Assembly: GCA_003219355.1 (NCBI GenBank)
Contig: QHOQ01000068.1
Span: forward strand, 2,337 to 22,056
DNA length: 19,720 bases
Direction of reading: 5' to 3'
Origin: Verrucomicrobiota bacterium
GTDB taxonomy: Bacteria; Verrucomicrobiota; Verrucomicrobiia; Chthoniobacterales; UBA10450
The number at the start of each line of letters is the position of its first letter. The first letter of the stretch is position 1. Positions 7,132-14,494 of this stretch are shown here, piece after piece. Both the position numbers and the translations under genes were made by a program. Below the pieces are notes generated by a model that did no database searches, was not told where the DNA came from, and saw nothing but the letters and a program-made list of their open reading frames with translations.

Positions 7132-9681
7132 ATGAGCGAACGCCGAAAACCATATCCATTTGATCAGATCGAGCCAAAATGGCAGGCAATCTGGGAGGAG
7201 CGGCAGAATTTTCATGCTCTAAATCCGGGCGAGAAAAACTTCGATCCGGCCAAGGCGAAATTTTACATCCTCGATATGTTTCCCTATCCGAGCGGGGCAG
7301 GCTTGCACGTCGGACATCCCGAAGGCTACACCGCCACGGATATCGTCGCGCGCTACAAGAGAATGCGCGGATTCAATGTCTTGCATCCGATGGGCTGGGA
7401 CGCGTTCGGTTTGCCGGCCGAGCAATACGCGATCAAAAGCGGCCAGCATCCTGCCGTGACCACCCGCGAGAACGTGGCCAAATTCAAATTGCAGCTGAAA
7501 CGCATCGGTTTTTCTTACGATTGGCAGCGAGAGATCAACACGACCGAGCCGCGGTATTTCAAATGGACGCAGTGGATATTTCTTCAGATATACAATTCGT
7601 GGTTTAACCTGGAGACGAACAAGGCCGAGCCAATCTCGACCTATCGTGGAGAAAATCCGGACAGCGTTCGACTCGCCTATGTTGCCGATGTGCCGGTGAA
7701 TTGGTGTCCGGAACTCGGTACTGTCCTGGCCAACGAAGAGGTGGTCGACGGAAAGAGCGAAATCGGCGGTTTTCCAGTCGGCCGACGACCGATGCGTCAA
7801 TGGATGCTACGCATCACTGCTTATGCTGAGCGGCTGATCAAGGAACTCGATGATCTCGATTGGCCGGAAGGAATCAAACTGCTTCAGCGAAACTGGATTG
7901 GTCGGAGCGAAGGCGCGGAAGTCGAATTCAGCCTCGACAAGGAACAAAAAATCCGCGTCTTCACTACTCGGCCGGACACACTTTACGGCGCGACTTATAT
8001 GGTGCTCGCGCCCGAGCATGCGCTTATCGAGCGATTTGTTACCGAAGAGCAGTGGCCGGCGGTTCGAGAGTATCGCGAGCGCGCCGCGCGCAAAAGCGAC
8101 TTGGAACGGACTGAGCTTGCGAAGGAGAAGACCGGGGTGTTCACCGGGGCTTATGCGGCCAATCCTGTGAACAATGAGAAGATTCCAATCTGGATCGCGG
8201 ATTACGTTCTGCTCGGTTACGGAACTGGCGCAATCATGGGCGTACCCGCCCATGACGAGCGAGATTTGGAATTCGCCCGCAAGTTCAAGTTGTCCATCTT
8301 ACCGGTTGTTCAAGCCGAGGGCAAAACATCCGAGGAATCGATCGGGTTTATTGGCGACGGCGTTGCAATTAACTCGCCGGTTATAAACGGCCTGCCTACC
8401 CAACTAGCGAAAAAGAAGATCATCGCATGGCTGGAGGAACATAATCACGGGAAAAGCGCGATCATCTACAAACTGCGCGACTGGCTTTTTTCGCGTCAGC
8501 GTTATTGGGGCGAACCTCTCCCCATCGTTTGGGAGAATGACAAGTATCGCGCTCTCGACGAACGCGAGCTGCCGGTTGTTCCGCCACCGCTTGATGATTA
8601 CAAACCGACGGGCACGGGCGAGCCGCCGCTGGCGAAGGCGAAAGAATGGGTGCGTTACTCGGGGAAGGCAGTGCGCGAAACGAACACGATGCCGCAGTGG
8701 GCGGGCTCATGCTGGTATTACTTAAGGTTTTGCGATCCTCAGAATGACGAACGTTTCGTCGGTAAGGAAGCGGAACGTTACTGGATGAATGGCGAGAAGC
8801 CCGGCGGTGTCGATCTTTACGTCGGCGGAACCGAACACGCGGTATTGCATCTGCTTTACGCGCGCTTCTGGCACAAGCTGCTCTTCGATCGTGGCTATTT
8901 GTCGAAGCCGGAGCCGTTCCAGCGCCTGGTGAATCAGGGAATTGTTCTTGGCGAAGACAACCAGAAGATGTCGAAGTCGCGCGGTAACATCGTCAATCCG
9001 GATGACGTAATCGACCAGTACGGCGCGGACGCATTTCGCTGCTACGAAATGTTTATGGGCCCGCTCGAGCAAATGAAACCATGGAGCATGCGTGGCGTCG
9101 AAGGCGTGGCCCGTTTTCTCGCCCGCGTCTGGCGCTTGTTGATGAGCGAAAACCAGGCGGGCGAGTGGGAATTATCCGCCAAGCTCAAAAATATAGAGCC
9201 AAACAAAGCGCAGCAGAAGGTTACGCACGCCACGATCAAGAAAGTGACCGAAGACATCGAATCCCTCTCTTTCAACACCGCGGTTTCGCAGATGATGATT
9301 TTCGTGAACGCATTTACAAACGTGGAAACGATTCCAGTCTCCGCGGTGCGAACATTTTTGACGCTCCTCAACCCATTTGCTCCACATCTGACGTCCGAGC
9401 TTTGGGAGAAACTGAACATGGGCTTCAAAGCCGTTCTTGGCGATATCACGGAACAGAAATGGCCGGTTTACGATGAAGCGCTGCTAGCTGAAGATGAAAT
9501 CGAAATTCCCGTCCAGGTGAACGGAAAATTTCAAGGGGTGCTGAACATTTCCGTTGCAGCTACGAAGGAGGAAATCATAAACGCAGCCGAAAAATTACCC
9601 AAAGTGAAACAGCGGATAACAGATGGTTACATTAAGGTTCTCGTCGTCCAAAACAAAGTCGTTAACTTTGTGACAAAATAA
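7132..9681 (+). CDS. leuS: leucine--tRNA ligase
   Basis: This is an 849-residue class Ia synthetase that charges tRNA-Leu, close to the usual bacterial length (860 in E. coli). The HIGH box is HVGH at 59-62 within PYPSGAGLHVGHPEGY, followed by GWDAFGLPAEQYAI. The CP1 editing domain contains GTGAIMGVPAHDERD (364-378), whose D375 matches the aspartate needed to clear mischarged tRNA. The class signature KMSKS is at 612-616 (QKMSKSRGN), preceded by VGGTEHAVLHLLYARFWHK. The C-terminal anticodon-binding and LeuRS-specific domains end with VNGKFQGVLNI and VVQNKVVNFV. The ATG at 7132 lacks a Shine-Dalgarno sequence, and a repeat arm lies directly upstream. mscL follows after 37 bases. Confidence 0.98.
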   Translation: MSERRKPYPFDQIEPKWQAIWEERQNFHALNPGEKNFDPAKAKFYILDMFPYPSGAGLHVGHPEGYTATDIVARYKRMRGFNVLHPMGWDAFGLPAEQYAIKSGQHPAVTTRENVAKFKLQLKRIGFSYDWQREINTTEPRYFKWTQWIFLQIYNSWFNLETNKAEPISTYRGENPDSVRLAYVADVPVNWCPELGTVLANEEVVDGKSEIGGFPVGRRPMRQWMLRITAYAERLIKELDDLDWPEGIKLLQRNWIGRSEGAEVEFSLDKEQKIRVFTTRPDTLYGATYMVLAPEHALIERFVTEEQWPAVREYRERAARKSDLERTELAKEKTGVFTGAYAANPVNNEKIPIWIADYVLLGYGTGAIMGVPAHDERDLEFARKFKLSILPVVQAEGKTSEESIGFIGDGVAINSPVINGLPTQLAKKKIIAWLEEHNHGKSAIIYKLRDWLFSRQRYWGEPLPIVWENDKYRALDERELPVVPPPLDDYKPTGTGEPPLAKAKEWVRYSGKAVRETNTMPQWAGSCWYYLRFCDPQNDERFVGKEAERYWMNGEKPGGVDLYVGGTEHAVLHLLYARFWHKLLFDRGYLSKPEPFQRLVNQGIVLGEDNQKMSKSRGNIVNPDDVIDQYGADAFRCYEMFMGPLEQMKPWSMRGVEGVARFLARVWRLLMSENQAGEWELSAKLKNIEPNKAQQKVTHATIKKVTEDIESLSFNTAVSQMMIFVNAFTNVETIPVSAVRTFLTLLNPFAPHLTSELWEKLNMGFKAVLGDITEQKWPVYDEALLAEDEIEIPVQVNGKFQGVLNISVAATKEEIINAAEKLPKVKQRITDGYIKVLVVQNKVVNFVTK

Positions 9682-9718
9682 TTCCAGAATTGGGATAAAC
9701 GTTCGTTAACATCGTCAG

Positions 9719-10186
9719 ATGAACAGGGTTTGGAAGGAATTCAAAGAATTTGCGATCAAAGGTAATGCCGTCGATCTCGCGGTGGGCGTGATCATCGGTG
9801 CGGCGTTCGGTTCGATTGTTAGCTCGTTAGTCAAAGACATCATTATGCCGCCGATCAGCCTGCTGACAGGCGGCCTCGATTTCTCAAACAAGTTTGTTGT
9901 TCTCAGAGCCGCGAAAGATGGCGCGACTGCATTTAACACGCCGGCAGACGCAGTGAAAATGGGCGCTGTCACATGGAACTACGGCAATTTCATCACTCTG
10001 GTAATTAATTTCGCAATCGTCGCCTTTGCGGTTTTTCTACTTGTGCGCGGAATCAACAAGATGAACCGACCGACAGAGAAAGAGCCAGTCTCAAAGGAAT
10101 GTCCGGCGTGCGCGATGACGATCCCGATCAAGGCGACGCGCTGTCCACATTGCACCACAGAGCTTGCCGGCGGCGCGCGATCCTGA
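9719..10186 (+). CDS. mscL: large-conductance mechanosensitive channel with C-terminal zinc ribbon
   Basis: The protein has 155 residues. Residues 1-112 are a typical MscL: amphipathic start MNRVWKEFKEFAIKGNAVDLA, pore-lining TM1 (about 16-41, VGVIIGAAFGSIVSSLVKDI) and TM2 (about 88-112, NFITLVINFAIVAFAVFLL). The pentameric channel opens under membrane tension to release solutes on hypo-osmotic shock. In place of the usual C-terminal helical bundle sequence, residues 128-145 carry CPAC...CPHC, a four-cysteine zinc ribbon expected in the cytoplasm. It lies 37 bases after leuS and may share its transcript. The stop codon is in the loop of a hairpin terminator. Some other bacterial MscL proteins appear to have a similar tail, so it may be a lineage trait and not unique. 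Confidence 0.95.
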   Translation: MNRVWKEFKEFAIKGNAVDLAVGVIIGAAFGSIVSSLVKDIIMPPISLLTGGLDFSNKFVVLRAAKDGATAFNTPADAVKMGAVTWNYGNFITLVINFAIVAFAVFLLVRGINKMNRPTEKEPVSKECPACAMTIPIKATRCPHCTTELAGGARS

Positions 10187-10205
10187 AGCGCGCCTAGTTT
10201 GTTTC
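10172..10205. terminator. compact terminator at the mscL / phosphoesterase junction
   Basis: GGCGCGC (10172-10178) and GCGCGCC (10188-10194) form a perfect 7-bp stem with a 9-base loop that contains the mscL stop codon (10184-10186). A T-rich stretch (TAGTTTGTTT) follows on the plus strand. The stop codon of the convergent gene begins at the last base of the stem. It probably ends mscL transcription. On the minus strand no T-run follows, so it may serve that direction poorly. Confidence 0.6.
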
Positions 10206-10835
10206 CAGACGGAATATGCGTCGCGGCGAGCACAGCCAGACACGGCTTTGCTGATCTGGTGTAAAGTCTGTTCCGCTCGACCAGGGCGAAAATGCGGGCA
10301 GCAGCCACCGATTGTTTTCCTGCACGAAAGCAGGCAGTTTTAATCGCAAACCCGCGCCGTCAGCCATTGTTCCCGCTGGATGATAATGACCGATAACTTG
10401 GATGCGGTCCGGGCAATCGATCACGCAATGGCCATGGTGAAAATGAAATCGTTTCGTTGTCCATGAATCAACCAGATCGATCACGTCGTTGAGCTCGTGA
10501 TCATGATTGCCTGCAATCAGCAGAACGTTGCAATAGCTGCTAAGTCGCTTGACTAAGTGTGTGGCTTCGCGCGCAGCGACGCAATCATGGACAAGATCGC
10601 CAAGAATAATCAGACGCGTCGGATTGTATGCGCGAAGTAATTCTTTAAGTCGCTTTTCAATTGTTTGCATTCCCCAAAGCGGAAAAAGGTTCCCAGCTGC
10701 GCGTTGGCTTAGTTCGTATCCAAAATGAAGATCGGCTACGGCCAGCCAGCGTTCCTGCTTGTGAAAAAGAGCGAGTCGCCCATCGAGGAGAACGTCTTTG
10801 CCGACGGCAACCTGGCTTGATGACGAAGCGTGCAT
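10194..10835 (-). CDS. PdeM-like metallophosphoesterase (ligase-associated DNA damage response family)
   Basis: The protein has 213 residues from the ATG at 10835. A TTG at 10889 would add 18 residues without family character, and neither start has a Shine-Dalgarno sequence. All calcineurin-like metallophosphoesterase motifs are present: DLHFG (35-39), GDLVHD (79-84), GNHDHE (109-114), HHGH (133-136) and GHYHP (149-153), followed by LKLPAF and LLPAFSPWSSGTD typical of the PdeM branch. Members bind two metals and hydrolyse phosphodiesters. In several bacteria they are encoded beside a DNA ligase, an Lhr-like helicase and an exonuclease. None of those partners is in this window, so a DNA-repair role is an inference from family resemblance alone. 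The gene is convergent with mscL and divergent from the 3D-domain lipoprotein across an 80-base gap. Confidence 0.8.
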   Translation of the reverse strand: MHASSSSQVAVGKDVLLDGRLALFHKQERWLAVADLHFGYELSQRAAGNLFPLWGMQTIEKRLKELLRAYNPTRLIILGDLVHDCVAAREATHLVKRLSSYCNVLLIAGNHDHELNDVIDLVDSWTTKRFHFHHGHCVIDCPDRIQVIGHYHPAGTMADGAGLRLKLPAFVQENNRWLLPAFSPWSSGTDFTPDQQSRVWLCSPRRIFRLETN

Positions 10836-10915
10836 GGAAAAGTCGCTGAGGACCGCCCGCAAATTATAGCTTGCCAGTAACCGCTTCAATTGCTATTGAG
10901 GCCACGATATTGTAA

Positions 10916-11428
10916 ATGCCGAAGTGCCTTAACCTTACACTGGCAGGAATTGTCGCTTGCCTGGTCGTTGGCTGTGCAGTGCAGCCGAAGCCCACCGCTT
11001 TGCGTCACATGGGAAACGTGCGGACTACTGCCTATACTCACACCGAGAGAGGCGGAGCGCACAACGCGCTCGGCGCTCATCTTTCCGGGCGCCATGTAAT
11101 GAGCGCCGCGTCCGACTGGTCGCGTTATCCGCTTGGGACTCGCTTTCGAATCGCCACCACGAATGAAGAATATATAATCGACGACTACGGAGTAGCGCTG
11201 ATTGGGACCGACACGATCGACCTTTACAAGTCCAGCCGACTCGACATGAAACAGTGGGGCGTGCGCCACGTCGATCTCGATATTCTGCAATGGGGGTCGG
11301 AGGAAGAAAGCTTAAAAGTGCTCGCGCCGCGCTGCAAAAACCATTGCGTCCGGCAGATGGTCTCCGCCCTTGAGAAAAAAAGAGGGAAAACTGTCGCGCA
11401 GCAAACTACTCGTCTCCGGTCGCTTTGA
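10916..11428 (+). CDS. 3D-domain lipoprotein
   Basis: The protein has 170 residues. The N-terminus MPKCLNLTLAGIVACLVVGC has a lipobox-like VVGC with C20, indicating a lipid-anchored envelope protein. A 3D (double-psi beta-barrel-like) domain spans about residues 34-128. It includes VRTTAYTHTE, SAASDWSRYPLGTRFRI, YIIDDYGVALIGTDTIDLY and KQWGVRHVDLDILQWGS. The aspartates that name the domain are likely D67, D89/D90 and D102. Such domains occur in lytic-transglycosylase-like and peptidoglycan-associated proteins. The C-terminus is basic and unstructured. It is divergent from the phosphoesterase gene and 33 bases ahead of galE, so the two may be co-transcribed. Catalytic activity is not proven by the sequence. 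Confidence 0.85.
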   Translation: MPKCLNLTLAGIVACLVVGCAVQPKPTALRHMGNVRTTAYTHTERGGAHNALGAHLSGRHVMSAASDWSRYPLGTRFRIATTNEEYIIDDYGVALIGTDTIDLYKSSRLDMKQWGVRHVDLDILQWGSEEESLKVLAPRCKNHCVRQMVSALEKKRGKTVAQQTTRLRSL

Positions 11429-11461
11429 TTTAACGCGAGGCGCGACGCATTTTCCCAACGC

Positions 11462-12433
11462 GTGAAAATTCTCGTCGTTGGCGGTGCCGGATATATCGGG
11501 AGCATCTGTACAGAATTGCTTCTTGACGAAGGCCACGAGGCTGCCGTCTTCGATAATCTTGGCGAAGGCCATCGCCGCGCCGTGGACTCGCGCGCGGAAT
11601 TCATCGAGGGCGATTTGGCCGACCGTGGCCAAATCGAGGTTGCGCTTTCGAGTGTACGCCCGGATGCAGTCATGCATTTCGCCGCAAGCGCGCTTGTCGG
11701 TGAATCAATGCGCGATCCCTCCAAATATTTTCGCAACAACATCTCGAACGGATTGAATCTGCTCGACGCGATGGTCGCGACGCAGGTTGGCCGGTTCGTT
11801 TTTTCTTCGACCTGCGCGATTTTCGGACCACCGAAGCGCGTCCCAATCGACGAAGCTGCACCCGTGCTCCCAATCAATCCGTACGGCGAATCGAAACTCG
11901 GCTTTGAAAAGATTCTGCGCTGGTACGGCGAGATTCACGGCTTGAAATTCGTTTCCCTGCGTTATTTCAATGCGGCCGGCGCATCGGAGAATTTCGGCGA
12001 AGATCACCGGATCGAGACCCACTTGATCCCAAACGTGCTTAAGGTAGCGCTCGGTCAAAAACCGAATGCGGAAATTTACGGCACCGATTATGAAACGCCG
12101 GACGGCACCTGCGTTCGCGACTACATCCACATTATCGACCTCGCTCGGGCGCACATTCTCGCCCTGAATATGGGTAGGAGCGAATATTACAACCTTGGCA
12201 CCGGAGGCGGCTCCAGCGTACATGAAGTGATCGCTGCCTGCCGGAAAATCACCGGGCGAAAGATCGACACCGTCGAAAAGCCCCGCCGCTTCGGCGACCC
12301 TCCACGACTGATCGCGTCCTCGGACAAAATCAAGCGCGAGCTTGGCTGGAAGCCGCAGTTTCAATCGCTCGATCGCATTATCGAGAGCGCCTGGAAATGG
12401 CACCGGAAATATCCAAACGGCTATGAGGATTGA
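11462..12433 (+). CDS. galE: UDP-glucose 4-epimerase
   Basis: This is a 323-residue extended short-chain dehydrogenase from a GTG start. NAD binding is shown by GGAGYIGS (7-14) and DNLGEGHRRAV (31-41). The active site has SSTCAIFG (115-122), giving T117 as the catalytic Ser/Thr, and YGESK (141-145) with the Tyr-Lys pair. RYFNAAGA and DGTCVRDYIHIIDLA are typical of GalE and not of dTDP-glucose dehydratases. The enzyme interconverts UDP-glucose and UDP-galactose for envelope polysaccharides or galactose use. Related epimerases acting on other UDP-sugars cannot be excluded. There is no Shine-Dalgarno sequence. It lies 33 bases after the 3D lipoprotein, and a terminator hairpin follows 59 bases after the stop. 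Confidence 0.93.
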   Translation: MKILVVGGAGYIGSICTELLLDEGHEAAVFDNLGEGHRRAVDSRAEFIEGDLADRGQIEVALSSVRPDAVMHFAASALVGESMRDPSKYFRNNISNGLNLLDAMVATQVGRFVFSSTCAIFGPPKRVPIDEAAPVLPINPYGESKLGFEKILRWYGEIHGLKFVSLRYFNAAGASENFGEDHRIETHLIPNVLKVALGQKPNAEIYGTDYETPDGTCVRDYIHIIDLARAHILALNMGRSEYYNLGTGGGSSVHEVIAACRKITGRKIDTVEKPRRFGDPPRLIASSDKIKRELGWKPQFQSLDRIIESAWKWHRKYPNGYED

Positions 12434-12492
12434 AGGAAGTCGCCCGCTTGGGAAAAAATGCGGCAGGTTCAGTAATCCGCCCCCTGCCAAAC

Positions 12493-12534
12493 AAAAGCGC
12501 CCGTGAAATCGCATTCCGCGGGCGCCTTTGATTT
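12493..12534. terminator. bidirectional intrinsic terminator between galE and the Thr-rich gene
   Basis: AAAAGCGCCCG (12493-12503) pairs with CGGGCGCCTTT (12519-12529) through a 7-bp GC core, one mismatch and an A-T extension, with a 15-base loop. TTTGATTTT follows on the plus strand. On the minus strand the hairpin is followed by TTTTGTTT. It therefore suits both galE and the convergent Thr-rich gene. Confidence 0.75.
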
Positions 12535-12558
12535 TACCAGACGAACGACCTTTGGCGA

Positions 12559-12978
12559 TTAAGGCTTTGTTGTTGTCGTTGTGGTTTCTTTCGTCTCGTA
12601 GACCGCTGCCGGCTGGCTCAGGATGACTTTTCGAACAACGACGCGATCACCTTCGTTGGTGTAATACACCGTCGCTGGCATGTCCGGCCGAATCGCGGAC
12701 CAAGCCACGGTGTGACCTTCTGGGTCAAGAATGGTCGTCTCCTTCGTGTAGTAGTATCGAACAGGTGATACATCCGGCGACGTTCGGAACGTAAAGTAGT
12801 CCGAATCCGGCGTGTAAGCCGCAATCGTCCCTGTGGTTGTGGTCGTGGCACTCGTCGTCGTCCCTGTCACAGGGTCCGTCGTTGTAGTGGTCGTGGTCTC
12901 CTGGGCAAGGGCAATACCGAACGCTGCCGCGCATGCCGCCCCCGCTGCCAATATTTTCACTAATCTCGTTTGTTTCAT
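12559..12978 (-). CDS. secreted threonine-rich small protein, function unknown
   Basis: This is a 139-residue protein that I do not recognise as a named family. A signal peptide (MKQTRLVKILAAGAACAAAF, likely cleaved near ALA-QE at 25) is followed by a Thr-rich stretch (27-49) with runs of seven and five threonines. Next is a compact beta-rich core (about 50-125) including YFTFRTSPDVSP, RYYYTKETTILDPEG and MPATVYYTNEGDRVVVRKVI. A second Thr run (ETTTTTTKP) closes the protein. The core pattern recalls small OB-like barrels found in verrucomicrobial secreted proteins, but this is only an impression. It is the one gene here with a strong Shine-Dalgarno sequence (AGAGGG, 6 bases before the ATG), which suggests good expression. 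It is divergent from hisS and convergent with galE. Confidence 0.85.
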   Translation of the reverse strand: MKQTRLVKILAAGAACAAAFGIALAQETTTTTTTDPVTGTTTSATTTTTGTIAAYTPDSDYFTFRTSPDVSPVRYYYTKETTILDPEGHTVAWSAIRPDMPATVYYTNEGDRVVVRKVILSQPAAVYETKETTTTTTKP

Positions 12979-12984
12979 ATTTGT

Positions 12985-12990
12985 CCCTCT
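12985..12990 (-). promoter_or_regulatory. strong ribosome-binding site of the Thr-rich protein gene
   Basis: Read on the minus strand this is AGAGGG, six bases before the ATG at 12978. It fixes the start codon and contrasts with the near absence of such sites elsewhere in the window. Confidence 0.7.
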
Positions 12991-13137
12991 GCTTTGATTG
13001 AATGGATGTCCTCCATCTGTATATCCGGCCCCTTAATTCCGGACGTTATTCAAGTGTGTCTGTTTATCGTAAATTCCGCCTCACGTGGCCGCATCGACGG
13101 GCGCAATTACGCGTCGTGCGCCAACGCTGAATAACGT

Positions 13138-14382
13138 ATGCAGGCACTACCTGGCTTTCGTGACTTCCTGCCCGAGAATTGCGCGGCGCGGAATTACATC
13201 TTTGCGAAATGGCGCGAAGTGGCGCGCAGTTACGGTTTCATCGAATGGGACGGTCCGATCCTCGAGCCCACTGAATTGTATAAAAAAAAGAGCGGCGTCG
13301 AAATCGTTGACCAACTCTTTAACTTCGCCGACAAAGGCGAGCGCGACGTAGCGATGCGGCCCGAGCTTACCCCTACGCTTGCTCGCGTAATTGCCGCGCA
13401 CGAGCGCGAATTCAAAAAGCCGCTGAAATGGTTTTCCATTGGCCGATTTTTCCGCCACGAAAAACAACAACGCGGTCGCCTCCGCGAACATTTCCAGCTC
13501 AATTGCGACATTGTTGGGGAAAATGCGCTCGCCGCGGACATCGAGTTGCTCGCGCTTTGCATTGACCTCCTGCGGGCTTTCGGTTTCACGGAAAAAGTTG
13601 CCGTCGTCCGGATCAGCGATCGGGAATTTTGGACGGACTTTCTGCGCGAGAAAAATGTTCCGTCCGATCGCTGGGACGAATTGCTGCAAATCATCGACAA
13701 GTCTGGGCGCGAGTCGCCGGAAAATACGCGGGCGAAACTTGGCGAGCTGGCCGATCCGGTATTGGCCATTTTGAGTGAAGGCGGCAAAAGCGAGAAACTT
13801 GAGAGGCTTGTCAAGGGTTTGCGCGGCCGTGGGCTGGCCGATTTTATCGATATCGATGTCCGGATTGTTCGCGGGCTCGCCTATTATACCGGTATCGTTT
13901 TCGAAGTGTTCGATCGCGGGGGGAAACTTCGCGCCATCGCCGGCGGCGGCCGTTATGACAACCTGATCCAGCAACTTAGCGACGGTGCGGTTTCGATGCC
14001 TGCACTTGGCTTTGCCATGGGCGATGTTGTGCTGGGCGAGTTAATTAATGAAACCGCGAAAGCGCGCGAGAAGATGCAACAAGTGATCGCTGCCGAGCAA
14101 AAGATCGACATTTACATTGTCATCGCCAAGGAGGAACGCCGGGCCGACGCGCTTGCGCAAATCCAGGAACTTCGAGATCGCGGCTACCGCGTCGATTACG
14201 CGCTCACGCCCGAGAAAGTCGCCAAGCAATTTCAAACCGCCGAACAACTCGGTGCGCGACTGGCCATTTTATTCGGCGACGAATGGCCTCAGCTGAAAAT
14301 GAAGGACATGGCGAGCGGTGAGCAGCAGCTTATTTCAAGTAAAGATCTGGTTAGCCGCATCGGGTCGGAATTGCCGCGGTAA
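13138..14382 (+). CDS. hisS: histidine--tRNA ligase
   Basis: The protein has 414 residues and is a class II synthetase charging tRNA-His. It starts with the typical MQALPGFRDFLPE, so the ATG at 13138 is secure although no Shine-Dalgarno sequence is present. Motif 2 is WFSIGRFFRHEKQQRGRLRE (98-117), leading to HFQLNCDIVG. The histidine-binding signature is VRGLAYYTGIVFE (244-256), with Ala where E. coli has the Asp of RGLDYY. The second signature and motif 3 region is AGGGRYDNL, then MPALGFAMGDV. The C-terminal anticodon-binding domain (about 320-410) includes DIYIVIAKEE. In the 159-base gap upstream, TCCGG and CCGGA (13024-13028, 13039-13043) form a small dyad of unknown meaning. aspS follows, a pairing common in bacteria. 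Confidence 0.97.
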   Translation: MQALPGFRDFLPENCAARNYIFAKWREVARSYGFIEWDGPILEPTELYKKKSGVEIVDQLFNFADKGERDVAMRPELTPTLARVIAAHEREFKKPLKWFSIGRFFRHEKQQRGRLREHFQLNCDIVGENALAADIELLALCIDLLRAFGFTEKVAVVRISDREFWTDFLREKNVPSDRWDELLQIIDKSGRESPENTRAKLGELADPVLAILSEGGKSEKLERLVKGLRGRGLADFIDIDVRIVRGLAYYTGIVFEVFDRGGKLRAIAGGGRYDNLIQQLSDGAVSMPALGFAMGDVVLGELINETAKAREKMQQVIAAEQKIDIYIVIAKEERRADALAQIQELRDRGYRVDYALTPEKVAKQFQTAEQLGARLAILFGDEWPQLKMKDMASGEQQLISSKDLVSRIGSELPR

Positions 14383-14490
14383 GGCCCGACCGGAGACTGC
14401 GCGCCGGCTTTTTTGAGGACCCGCTCGCCGGTCCGTCCCTACCAGCAATGATAACTTGAGAGGTGCTTCGACTTCGCTCAGCATGACAAG
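14383..14490. repeat. repeat-like sequence between hisS and aspS
   Basis: Two kinds of repeat-like sequence lie here. At 14383-14442, GACCGG (14388-14393) and CCGGTC (14428-14433) are inverted around a T6 run. The minus-strand read GGTAGGGACGGACCGG resembles dispersed GC-rich intergenic repeats. At 14462-14488, GCTTCGACTTCGCTCAGCATGACA resembles a widely scattered bacterial intergenic repeat (split as GCTTCGACTTCG then CTCAGCATGACA). Identification as dispersed repeats comes from memory and needs a genome-wide count. A weak terminator for hisS (CCGG pairs before TTTTTT, 14390-14413) may be included. Confidence 0.4.
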
Positions 14491-14494
14491 AACG

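Noticed and set aside
10836..10889. TTG start for the PdeM-like protein
   Set aside because: It adds 18 residues with no family match and no ribosome-binding site; the ATG at 10835 fits the usual distance to the DLHFG motif.
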